This document shows positions 52,259-59,874 of a stretch of DNA of 64,000 nucleotides, in pieces (within the stretch, counting starts at the first letter, position 1; each line of letters starts with the position of its first letter). A program made the position numbers and the translations under genes. The stretch covers positions 1-64,000 of the forward strand of contig CADAWC010000002.1 of the NCBI GenBank assembly GCA_902791475.1, read 5' to 3'. The stretch comes from Fibrobacter succinogenes (GTDB lineage: Bacteria > Fibrobacterota > Fibrobacteria > Fibrobacterales > Fibrobacteraceae). The notes beneath the pieces are model-generated. The model was not told the origin of the DNA, did not search any database, and was given only the letters and a program-made list of their open reading frames with translations.

Positions 52259-53479
52259 CTACTCTTCTTTCCGGACAACGCTCTTCTTCACAACCGGGGC
52301 GTACGGGTCAAAGATACCGTAGCCAAAGACTTCGATATCGTCCACCCAGACTTCCGTATCCATAGCGCCGAAGATGCCAATCTTTGTGACACTGTCCTTC
52401 ACCGCTTCCCAACCGTAGTTACCGCCATTGCTGTCAGCCGTATCCAGTTCCGCCGGAATCACGGTAAACTGCGTCCAGACCGTATCCGCCTCGAAATGGC
52501 GCCAAGACTTGATATTATCGGAACTCGTCACGGAATCGTCATTCACGAACCTGTCGAACGAGAACGAAATTCTCGACGGAGTCGAGACGCGGACCCAGAA
52601 GCGGATAGAATCCAGATCGCTCAAGTTGACATAGCCACCCAGTTCACGACCGATAAGCGCCCAGTCCCACTGAGCCGCAGAATCGCGTTTACAGATAAAG
52701 TGTGCAGCCTTGCCTTCGCGACCAAGACCTGCCGATTCAATATTAAAGGTGACCTCCGCGTTGAGCGATGCAGCAGCTTCCCACGCACCGGCGCCATTTT
52801 CAAAGTCATCAAATACAAAATATTTCTTGACGTATGCAGAGTCACCAAGGTAAAGGGCGCCTTCGCCAGATGGCGCACCAACGTCAGCCTCAATGCGGCC
52901 ATATTCCGTGACCGAGTCAGCATCAGCTTCGTTCACGAAAGCGACAATTTCGACATTGCCGTTCGGGAGCGATTCAAATTCAAAGTAACCGGTAGAATCC
53001 ATCGGGACCTGATAGTCCAAGCCCTGCACAGAAACTGTTGCAGAACGGCGGACCAACTGCGGAAGACCGACACGACCGGAGACCTTGGTCGGTTCCGAGA
53101 CTTCTACTGTCAAAGGTGTCGTGGAATCAGATTCGACGTATGCAATCTTTACAAAGCCCTTCAAATTCAAGGAATCACTGCGGGCTTCAATTATATAAGA
53201 ACCAGTCGGGACATCAGACAGAACCACTCGGCCCTGTTCGTCGGTTTCAAAGTGCAACTGGTAAAGGGAGTCCGAACCCAGTTCGGTTGCACCCGACAAA
53301 TAAGATTCAGGGCGGACAATAACGTCCATACGTGCAGCAGGCGTGCCATCGGCCAATTGAGTAAGCACCGCGATGGAATTTTCCGTTTCCATCGACGATC
53401 CTGCGGTACGACCGCTATCGCAGGCGACATTGCACAGTGCCAACATCGCCAATCCGTATGTCCACGCCCGTTTAATCAT
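52259..53479 (-). CDS. lipoprotein with carbohydrate-binding-type C-terminal domain
   Basis: A 406-residue lipoprotein (LCNVAC; Cys about 20). Two Ig-like/carboxypeptidase-regulatory beta domains (about 35-125, with RVVLSDVPTGSYIIEARSD, and about 128-190, with STGYFEFESLPNGNVEIVAF). A C-terminal jelly roll (about 225-395; YFVFDDFENGAGAWEAA, DSIRFWVRVS, VWVDDIEVFG) resembles CBM11/CIA30-type sugar-binding folds. Its ATG overlaps the stop of the TIGR02147 gene (ATGA), so the pair is translated together. A surface carbohydrate sensor or binding protein that works with that regulator is a plausible inference, not shown. AGGAG 6 nt before the ATG. Confidence 0.8.
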   Translation of the reverse strand: MIKRAWTYGLAMLALCNVACDSGRTAGSSMETENSIAVLTQLADGTPAARMDVIVRPESYLSGATELGSDSLYQLHFETDEQGRVVLSDVPTGSYIIEARSDSLNLKGFVKIAYVESDSTTPLTVEVSEPTKVSGRVGLPQLVRRSATVSVQGLDYQVPMDSTGYFEFESLPNGNVEIVAFVNEADADSVTEYGRIEADVGAPSGEGALYLGDSAYVKKYFVFDDFENGAGAWEAAASLNAEVTFNIESAGLGREGKAAHFICKRDSAAQWDWALIGRELGGYVNLSDLDSIRFWVRVSTPSRISFSFDRFVNDDSVTSSDNIKSWRHFEADTVWTQFTVIPAELDTADSNGGNYGWEAVKDSVTKIGIFGAMDTEVWVDDIEVFGYGIFDPYAPVVKKSVVRKEE

Positions 53480-54342
53480 TTTTTTACTCCTGCACCTTCC
53501 CCTTTTATTATAGTATTTTCCGACGCCCCTCCTTTACGGGCAACCGGATAAAAAGCCATAGAAAGCTGCATAACACGATCAGGATTCTTGGCTCCGTCTA
53601 CTCTTTTTTGGACTAGACGGCGGAATTCCCTCAACATGTCGCCCAAATCCTCGAAGCAGGACTGGTCTACAGATAGGGTCAGTGTAGAAATATTACGTTC
53701 ATTGACGGGGACGTTTTCGAGCGCATCGCTCGCAAGGCTCAACACCTGGCGCTGGAAATTGCGCACAGCCTTCGCCTTTTCGGGGCCCCCTACTGTCAAA
53801 TGGGCTTCGGTGAGTGCGAGCTTGCCCGAGGCAAGTTTCTTCACGAGACCGACGCTCTTCAAAGTTTCAATGGCTTCGAGAGCCTGTTCCTCAGTGATCG
53901 GCGGGCAGATGTCCTTTGCAATCTGCTTGACGTTTACAACGCCACCGTTCAATTCCAGGTAGGCGCGTACCGCAGGAATCCACCAGTTTTCGAGGAGTTT
54001 AAGTTCAGCAGCCTGCAAAGAATGGCGTTCCACGTCGCGCAGCGAGAGTGCTTTCGCCATGAGTTCTTCGCGCTTGGTCTTATCCTTGCTGACAGCAGCA
54101 GAATACAGGAGGTCGAAGTATTCGGCCTCGCGACCACTCAGCGCAAGGATTTCCTTTGCCGCAGGTAATGCATGAGCAGGCAAGTGCTGCTTCTTTTGCA
54201 ATACGCGATAGAGATAGCTGGAGTCTAGCCCGAGCTTGTCACCCATCATGCGGTAGCTGTAGAAGGGCATCTCGACCTTGCGCCTGTCGTAGAATTCCTT
54301 CAAGAAGTCGCGGTAATCCGCTATGTCAGAAAAAGTAACCAT
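53476..54342 (-). CDS. TIGR02147-family (DUF4423) protein, candidate regulator of the cluster
   Basis: A 288-residue soluble protein of the TIGR02147 family, known mainly from Fibrobacter and a few other phyla. YRDFLKEFYDRRKVEMPFYSYRMMGDKLGLDSSYLYRVL (about 8-45) looks like a helix-turn-helix (MGDKLGLDSSYLYRVL). IRPITEEQALEAIETLKSVGLVKKL-type residues (about 145-170) look like a second winged helix; the C-terminal part (about 190-275) has RNFQRQVLSLASDAL and TLTLSVDQSCFEDLGDML. DNA binding is inferred. Its own promoter carries the regulon dyad at the standard 43-nt spacing, and it is overlapped by the lipoprotein gene. The ATG at 54342 is 6 nt below the -7 box, so the mRNA is nearly leaderless. 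Confidence 0.82.
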   Translation of the reverse strand: MVTFSDIADYRDFLKEFYDRRKVEMPFYSYRMMGDKLGLDSSYLYRVLQKKQHLPAHALPAAKEILALSGREAEYFDLLYSAAVSKDKTKREELMAKALSLRDVERHSLQAAELKLLENWWIPAVRAYLELNGGVVNVKQIAKDICPPITEEQALEAIETLKSVGLVKKLASGKLALTEAHLTVGGPEKAKAVRNFQRQVLSLASDALENVPVNERNISTLTLSVDQSCFEDLGDMLREFRRLVQKRVDGAKNPDRVMQLSMAFYPVARKGGASENTIIKGEGAGVKK

Positions 54343-54348
54343 CAATAT

Positions 54349-54356
54349 CTAAAATA
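54349..54356 (-). promoter_or_regulatory. -7 box TATTTTAG of the TIGR02147 gene
   Basis: Minus strand TATTTTAG, exactly 43 nt downstream of the dyad at 54400-54414 and 6 nt before the ATG. Confidence 0.65.
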
Positions 54357-54399
54357 TTTAAAACAGAACACCGAAGACCTACAATGTAAACATTTGGTA

Positions 54400-54414
54400 T
54401 GGATATTTTGTCAA
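54400..54414 (-). promoter_or_regulatory. CAZyme regulon dyad, TIGR02147 gene (autoregulation)
   Basis: TGGATATTTTGTCAA, edge 58 bp above the start codon (short leader) but at the same 43 nt from the -7 box as in the enzyme genes. Confidence 0.75.
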
Positions 54415-54489
54415 TGGGATAGCCGATGGTCATAAGATAATAAATGCGCAGAATGGATTAAAATGGCGTTTTTTGAGAAAATGGCGAAA

Positions 54490-54542
54490 TTTACGTGAAC
54501 TCAGCTTATTTTTCACCATTTTTCACGTAAAATCATTACTTT
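54490..54542. repeat. paired ACGTGAA/TTCACGT element, copy 3
   Basis: TTTACGTGAA, 9 nt, TTTTTCA, 3 nt, TTTTTCACGTAAAA: the layout of copies 2 and 4. The gap 54415-54815 contains only copies 3 and 4 and AT-rich sequence; no gene seen. Confidence 0.75.
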
Positions 54543-54677
54543 ATACAAAATATTTTTGGTCTTTTTCATCATTTCGTCTTCTTTTTTGCGGAAATAAGGG
54601 CGTTTTATGAAGCAAATGGACCTATATAGGGGGTAAAAACAGGCTTTTTCAGAGAAAATCGATTACTTTGTGTGAAA

Positions 54678-54723
54678 TTTTACGTGAATACGAACAATTT
54701 TTCATCGTTTTTCACGTAAAAAA
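54678..54723. repeat. paired ACGTGAA/TTCACGT element, copy 4
   Basis: TTTTACGTGAA, 9 nt, TTTTTCA, 3 nt, TTTTTCACGTAAAA, nearly identical in its conserved parts to copy 3. Confidence 0.75.
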
Positions 54724-54811
54724 CAACCATTTTTCAATTTTTCGATTTTTAGTAGCAAGTTAGTTTATCCAAAACAGGCGTATTTACAACCGACGCCCTC
54801 ATTTTGCCCCA

Positions 54812-54840
54812 CAAAAAAAGTCCGCCGAAGCGGACTTTTC
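54812..54840 (-). terminator. terminator of the FKBP gene
   Basis: AAAAGTCCG-CTTCGG-CGGACTTTTTTT on the minus strand; 48 nt after the stop codon. Confidence 0.9.
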
Positions 54841-54886
54841 CTAACATTTTCCGATAGCAGTAATCCTGCCTACTGCGGCTCAGCCG

Positions 54887-56077
54887 CTAGTCTTCCCCGA
54901 GGTATTCCACAGCGAAGATGAGCGTTGCACCGCCCGGAATCGGGCCTGCGCCGCGGCTACCATAGCCAAGGCCTGGCGGCACCACGAGGATTCTCTTTTC
55001 GCCCGGGAGCATGCCCTGCACGCCAAGTTCCCAGCCGCGGATCACATTGCCCGCACCGAGTTCAAATGCAAACGGCTGTCCGCGGTCGCGGGAGCTGTCG
55101 AACTTGTAGCCGTTCACCATCCAGCCCGTGTAATGCACAATCGCGCGGTGACCAGAACGGGCCGGTTCGCCTTCGCCCTGCTTCACGACGGCATAACGCA
55201 AACCTTCAGGACCGTTTTCGTACTTGAGGAGCGTTGTGTCCGGGAAGAAGTCCATGTGCTTAGCAAGTTCCGGGTCCACTTCAGAAGAGACCATCTCGAC
55301 GCGGAACACGAGCGTGGAGTTCGGCGGAATCATCGAGAATGCCGTAGCGCCATAGCCCATCGCCGGAGACACGCGCAACCAGCGGACGCCACCTTCGCGC
55401 ATTCCTTCAAGGCCCGTTTCCCAACCCTTGATCATCTTGCCGGCGCCCATCACAGCTTCGAGCGGCTTGCCCAAATCCTTGGAGCTACCGAACTTGCGAC
55501 CAGAGAGGAGCCAGCCCGTGTAATGAACCTTTATTACGTTACCTGCAGCGTTCAGCTTACCGCTGCCCGCCTTTTCGTCGTAGACCTTGAGCCCGCGGCC
55601 CATGTCATGCCATTTTAATTTATCTACATCAGCAGGGAATTTGTCTGCTTCAAGCGGCTTTTCAGCATGGACAAGTTCAACGACGAACATCAAGTCGCTA
55701 TTAGGCGGAATGCCCTCGAGAGAGTTATCGCCATAAGCCATCACGGACGGCACCGAGAGCTTGCGGATTTCGCCAATCTTCATGCCGACAAGGCCCTTGT
55801 CCCAGCCTTCAATCACCTGGCCCACGCCCACCGTGAATTCCAGCGGCTGTTCGCTATAGTAGGAATTTGCAAAATAAGGAGCTTCGACCGTGGAATCCGT
55901 CGCCGCCTTGTTCACTGTAGCGCTATCGACAGCCAAGTAACCTTTATAATGAACCTTAATCAACTGACCTGCTCGAATAGCCTCTCCCGCGCCCTCCTTG
56001 AGCGTTTCAACCTTAAACGGGACGGCCCAGGCAGTACAACAAGCAAGCAACACAAGAAAAAACTTTAATTTTGACAT
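54887..56077 (-). CDS. secreted peptidyl-prolyl isomerase with three FKBP domains
   Basis: A 396-residue protein with a signal peptide (about 1-18). Three FKBP domains in a row: about 20-135 (IKVHYKGYL, VIEGWDKGLVGMKIGE, MAYGDNS), about 160-260 (IKVHYTGWLLSGRKFGSS, MIKGWETGLEGMREG, AMGYGA) and about 290-395 (AIVHYTGWMVNGYKFDSSRDRG, VIRGWELGVQGMLPGEKR, LGYGSRGAGPIPGGATLIF). Domain 3 has the most complete active-site set. It should speed proline isomerisation in periplasmic or exported proteins, useful for the many secreted enzymes next door, though it is not in their regulon (no dyad). The first domain carries an insert (TVNKAATDSTVEAP). Confidence 0.93.
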   Translation of the reverse strand: MSKLKFFLVLLACCTAWAVPFKVETLKEGAGEAIRAGQLIKVHYKGYLAVDSATVNKAATDSTVEAPYFANSYYSEQPLEFTVGVGQVIEGWDKGLVGMKIGEIRKLSVPSVMAYGDNSLEGIPPNSDLMFVVELVHAEKPLEADKFPADVDKLKWHDMGRGLKVYDEKAGSGKLNAAGNVIKVHYTGWLLSGRKFGSSKDLGKPLEAVMGAGKMIKGWETGLEGMREGGVRWLRVSPAMGYGATAFSMIPPNSTLVFRVEMVSSEVDPELAKHMDFFPDTTLLKYENGPEGLRYAVVKQGEGEPARSGHRAIVHYTGWMVNGYKFDSSRDRGQPFAFELGAGNVIRGWELGVQGMLPGEKRILVVPPGLGYGSRGAGPIPGGATLIFAVEYLGED

Positions 56078-56149
56078 AATATCTCCTGCCTTATAAAATA
56101 GAAAATGCTAGTTTTTCAGAGTAAGGATTTATCGTAAACGGATTTAAAT

Positions 56150-56713
56150 ATGCTATCAATCATCATCGTCATTGCGATTGTGCTATTGTCCATCGTCCTC
56201 GCCGGGATCGGAATTTATGTGGGCATGCACAATTCCGACGAAAAAGAAACGACAAAACCCATTATCGACGTATCGGGGCAATACGCAGCCATCGGCCGCC
56301 CCGCCCGCGAGACGCTTACCGCCGTGAAGCCGTCCGAAGCATCTATCAGGGCATGGCTCGAAACGCAGCCGCTCACTCCAGAACAAAGGTTAGCCTACAT
56401 CGATCAGTGGAACCGCACTCTGGAAGAAACGATCAAGACCATTGACGAAGGGGATAAGCAAGGGATCGCCACTTACAGAATTGTGATTGGTCCCAAAGGC
56501 AAGAATTATTGTAAATTCGTCAGTGAGGAAAATTTCATCACCCGCGAACAGATTCGCAATCACGCGGAAATTTTACCACCCTACGTATTGGGCTGCGACT
56601 GTAAGCTTTTACCGAAGCAGCCCTGGGAAAACCCGAGCAAATCCGGATGGAAGGCAGTGATCCCGACACACGGAAACACTTACAACGTCCCGGATTGGAG
56701 GCAACTTGCGTAA
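56150..56713 (+). CDS. membrane-anchored hypothetical protein
   Basis: A 187-residue protein with one N-terminal membrane helix (about 2-24) and a soluble domain. NYCKFVSEENFITREQIRNHAEILPPYVLGCDCKLLP holds three Cys (about 120-151). WENPSKSGWKAVIPTHGN closes it. No family recognised. Its last codons overlap the start of the PorV-like gene by 8 nt (TTGCGTAA), so they are coupled and may act together in the envelope. Confidence 0.7.
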   Translation: MLSIIIVIAIVLLSIVLAGIGIYVGMHNSDEKETTKPIIDVSGQYAAIGRPARETLTAVKPSEASIRAWLETQPLTPEQRLAYIDQWNRTLEETIKTIDEGDKQGIATYRIVIGPKGKNYCKFVSEENFITREQIRNHAEILPPYVLGCDCKLLPKQPWENPSKSGWKAVIPTHGNTYNVPDWRQLA

Positions 56714-58871
56714 GTCATTATTATCTGCTATTCTTTTGGCACCTGCCATGGCACTCGCCACAGGCTCGGCCATCATCACCCTCCAGATGCCTGTTGGCGC
56801 ACGCCAGCTAGGTATGGGCGAAGTCGGAGCTGCACTTGCCGATGACGCAACAGCCATGTACTACAACCCGGCAGGCCTCGCATTCGGACCGCTCGCCGAC
56901 GAATGGCGCAGCTCCTACAGTGCAGACGCCAAAAAGACACCGTTCTTCACGCACATGGCATCCCGCTCCAAGAACGGGTTCTTCGACAAGAGCGAACTCT
57001 GGGCAGGCACCACGCAGGGCATCCTCAAGTTCGACGGCGAACAGTGGGTCAACTACTATTCCGTCACCTTGCAAGGCAACGCCAAGATTAAGGACGCCGT
57101 CCGCACTTACGTGGGCACCGAACGCGGACTCGATGAATACACCCGAGTCGTGAAAGCATTCAATGACGTCAAGAACGCCGACGACGAATCGCACGTGGTC
57201 GAAGTCAAGATGCCCTGGGACCTCGTCGTCAAGGACACCATCACGGCCATTCTCTACGAAAGCCTCACCGAAAAGCTCTGGGTCGGTACACCCAAGGGCC
57301 TTTACCGCTTTGACGGCAAGGGCTGGAAGTCCTTTGAAACGGAACTCGGCGAACGTCGCGTGACAGCCCTTGCCAAGCAAGGCGCCTCCCTCTGGATCGG
57401 TACGGACAACGGCCTCTTTGTCTACCGCAATGGCGCCTTCGAACAGAAAGGCAAGGTTCTTCCGAGCCAAAAGATTAACGCTCTCGTCTGGGCCGAAAAC
57501 CGCAAGGAACTTTACGTGGCAGTCAACGGTGCAGGTGTCGCACGCCTCACCCCGAAAAAGAGCGCCAACGACAAGGACCGCTGGAGCCTGTTCAACCAGG
57601 AAGATGGCATCATAGACTTGAATCCGACCGCACTTGCAGTCGACAGTTCGGGTCACGTCTGGGCAACCCACAAGGGCGGTCTCTCGCACTTCACGCTCCG
57701 CAAGTGGGAACAGGTGCAGTTCGCCAACAACACTGTAAATGACGTTTCTGTGGACCGCAAGGGCGCTATCTGGATTGCAACCGACCTCGGCGTCTGGCGC
57801 CACATGCCGGACTACGCCACCGCTAGCGGACGTAAGGCCGAACTCGAACGCGGCTCCAAAGAAGACCCGACCATGACCAAGCGCGATGACGAATGGACGC
57901 ACTACCACCAGGGCAACGGCCTTTCGACCAACAAGGTCTGGGCAGTACTCCCCGAAGGCAACGACGTTTGGTTCAGCACAGCAAACGGCATGGAACAGTA
58001 CAAGGACGCCGACTACCAGCTCACCGCCTTCTACGAAAAGCTTTTGCCGGTTTTGAACATCCCGGACCTTTACCACCTCTACGGCGGCATGACCATTCCG
58101 CTGAACGACTGGGGAACGCTCGGTGTTTCCGTGAACTTCGTCTCGTTCGGTTCGACTGTCGCCTCGGGCGACCTCGACGCCGATGACCTCGTGGCTTACA
58201 ACAGTTCTGAAATTGTCGGTGGCGTGAGCTACGGCACTCGCTTCCCGAACGACTGGGGCCTCGGCCTCTCCATCAAGTTCTTCTACTCCGACCTGAGCTC
58301 CGGCGCTGCCGCAGGTGAAGAAGAAGCCACCACGTTCGGCTACGCATTCGACATCGGCGTTTTGAAAAAGAACTTCATTGTCCCGAAACTCAACATCGCA
58401 CTCGTGCTCGCCAACATCGGTCCGAGCGTGTACTACGTGGACAAGACCATCGAAGACCCGATTCCGTTGACTTGGCGCCTCGGACTTTCTTACGAAATTC
58501 TCAGCATGGCCGATTACAAGTGGACGGTCGCGTTCGACTACAACCGCGAAGTTGTGAAGGATGACGACAAGGGCAATCCGGAACCGTTCTACATCGCTTG
58601 CTGGAAGTCCATCGTTGATCCTGATGGCGACACGAACTCCTTCCTCCAAGGCGTATTCAACTTCGGTACAGAATTCATTTATTCTAACACGATTGCACTC
58701 CGACTCGGTTACTTGTACGACCGCGTGGGCAAGCGTAACGAAGTAGACTTCGGTGTGGGCGTGATGCTCTCCGACGTGCTGCAGTTCGACTGGGCAACCA
58801 TCAAGAACGTGGGCCGAGCAGACGGCGTACGCGATGGCCAGATGAGATTCGGTTTGCTGTTTAAGTTCTAG
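56706..58871 (+). CDS. PorV/PorQ-like outer-membrane protein with inserted beta-propeller
   Basis: A 721-residue protein. It starts with TTG, supported by GGAGG 5 nt upstream and by a good signal peptide (RKSLLSAILLAPAMALA). The mature start SAIITLQMPVGARQLGMGEVGAALADDATAMYYNPAGLAF is the PorV/PorQ (UPF0164) barrel hallmark. Then about residues 95-445 form repeated two-component-propeller blades (LWVGTPKGLYRFDGKGW, LWIGTDNGLFVYRNG, AVDSSGHVWATHKGGLSHF, AIWIATDLGVW, VWFSTANGMEQY). The barrel resumes at about 465 and ends MRFGLLFKF. PorV is a type IX secretion component that carries substrates to the surface; here a role in handling C-terminal-module proteins is inferred. Terminator follows. 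Confidence 0.82.
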   Translation: MRKSLLSAILLAPAMALATGSAIITLQMPVGARQLGMGEVGAALADDATAMYYNPAGLAFGPLADEWRSSYSADAKKTPFFTHMASRSKNGFFDKSELWAGTTQGILKFDGEQWVNYYSVTLQGNAKIKDAVRTYVGTERGLDEYTRVVKAFNDVKNADDESHVVEVKMPWDLVVKDTITAILYESLTEKLWVGTPKGLYRFDGKGWKSFETELGERRVTALAKQGASLWIGTDNGLFVYRNGAFEQKGKVLPSQKINALVWAENRKELYVAVNGAGVARLTPKKSANDKDRWSLFNQEDGIIDLNPTALAVDSSGHVWATHKGGLSHFTLRKWEQVQFANNTVNDVSVDRKGAIWIATDLGVWRHMPDYATASGRKAELERGSKEDPTMTKRDDEWTHYHQGNGLSTNKVWAVLPEGNDVWFSTANGMEQYKDADYQLTAFYEKLLPVLNIPDLYHLYGGMTIPLNDWGTLGVSVNFVSFGSTVASGDLDADDLVAYNSSEIVGGVSYGTRFPNDWGLGLSIKFFYSDLSSGAAAGEEEATTFGYAFDIGVLKKNFIVPKLNIALVLANIGPSVYYVDKTIEDPIPLTWRLGLSYEILSMADYKWTVAFDYNREVVKDDDKGNPEPFYIACWKSIVDPDGDTNSFLQGVFNFGTEFIYSNTIALRLGYLYDRVGKRNEVDFGVGVMLSDVLQFDWATIKNVGRADGVRDGQMRFGLLFKF

Positions 58872-58954
58872 GTGGCTTCGCCGCAGTAGAAAGTAGACAG
58901 TAGGCAGAAAAAATCGCGACTACGTCGCCTGTTAACATTCAGCGAAAAAAAGGA

Positions 58955-58986
58955 GATGCCCGCCAACGAGAGCGGGCATCTTTTTT
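58955..58986 (+). terminator. terminator of the PorV-like gene (REP-type arms)
   Basis: GATGCCCGC / GCGGGCATC stem and TTTTTT. The arms are those of the REP-like palindromes, here used as a terminator. Just before it AGTAGAA, AGTAGAC, AGTAGGC heptamers (58882-58904) occur. Confidence 0.85.
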
Positions 58987-59025
58987 ATACGATAACAGAA
59001 ATATTTTACGTCTATTCCACGAGCT

Positions 59026-59793
59026 TTACTCCACGCGTTCAAGAATAATCAGCGCGCGGTCCTGAGTGCTGTTCGGGATGGTGTAGAAATGCTTTCCGAC
59101 AAACTTGTAGCCGAAATCTTCAGGGTAGAAAGTCTTGAGTTCATCGGCTACTGCAGGGCCCTTCATGAAATACACACGGCCGCCGACCTTGAGTGAATTT
59201 GCGATACGCGGGAGCGTTTTTTCCATGAGTTCGAATGCACGGCTAATCACGCCATCGACCGGGATGGTCATGCTGCGACTCGTGACTTTATGACCGAACA
59301 CGTCAATTCCCTTGAGGCCCATCTTTTCGATGACCATGTTGAGGAAGTTGATGCGGTTCGGGCGAGGTTCGCACAACGTAAGTCGAATGGACGGATTCAC
59401 AATCTTAAGCGGGATTCCCGGGAAACCAGCACCGCTACCGACGTCAATCATGCGGGCTGGCCACTTAGGCACGTAAGCGTTGATGAGCGTACAGTCGGCA
59501 TAATGGCGTTCCACCATCGTCTCAAAAGCATTGAGGCGAGTCAAATCCTGGTCATCGTTATTCGCACGGAGCAGCTGATGGAATTCCCAAATCTGCTTGA
59601 GCGTCGGTTCCTGGAGTTCCACACCGTAGTAATGCAATAGCTTGTCGAGCCCTGCAAGCGAAGGCGTCACACGCTTTCCGTTGAAAAGCGGGAACTCCGT
59701 ACGCGGAGCTTTCATGTGCGGGATAAAATCCTTGCCAAGCGCACTGGCGCCACTGCGAGGTTTGGAATTTTTGGACCAAGATGAATTTGCCAT
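59026..59793 (-). CDS. rsmG: 16S rRNA m7G527 methyltransferase
   Basis: A 255-residue SAM methyltransferase (GidB/RsmG). RMIDVGSGAGFPGIPLKI (about 113-130, SAM-binding), LTLCEPRPNRINFLNMV, and SRAFELMEKTLP, YFMKGP are family features. The N terminus is longer than usual by about 25 basic residues. The ATG is 4 nt after TAAATTTG (59798-59805), an exact -7 box, with no Shine-Dalgarno, so the mRNA is probably leaderless. Confidence 0.95.
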   Translation of the reverse strand: MANSSWSKNSKPRSGASALGKDFIPHMKAPRTEFPLFNGKRVTPSLAGLDKLLHYYGVELQEPTLKQIWEFHQLLRANNDDQDLTRLNAFETMVERHYADCTLINAYVPKWPARMIDVGSGAGFPGIPLKIVNPSIRLTLCEPRPNRINFLNMVIEKMGLKGIDVFGHKVTSRSMTIPVDGVISRAFELMEKTLPRIANSLKVGGRVYFMKGPAVADELKTFYPEDFGYKFVGKHFYTIPNSTQDRALIILERVE

Positions 59794-59874
59794 ATTCCAA
59801 ATTTAAAAAAGTTTTTTCAATAAAAACTGAAACAAAAACGCCTCTCATGCGTGTATATATAGCGGAGGTTCCTT

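Noticed and set aside
31722..54414. Reading TTGACA in the dyads as a sigma-70 -35 box
   Set aside because: Several dyads have TGGA instead, orientation of TTGACA varies between promoters, and no -10 box lies 17 nt away; the fixed partner is the TAnnTT box 43 nt down.
56808..58649. 613-codon minus-strand ORF opposite the PorV-like gene; similar long plus-strand ORFs opposite the GH genes (for example 31853-33751, 47471-49708)
   Set aside because: Shadows produced by codon bias on the other strand; the true genes have signal peptides, catalytic motifs and Shine-Dalgarno sites.
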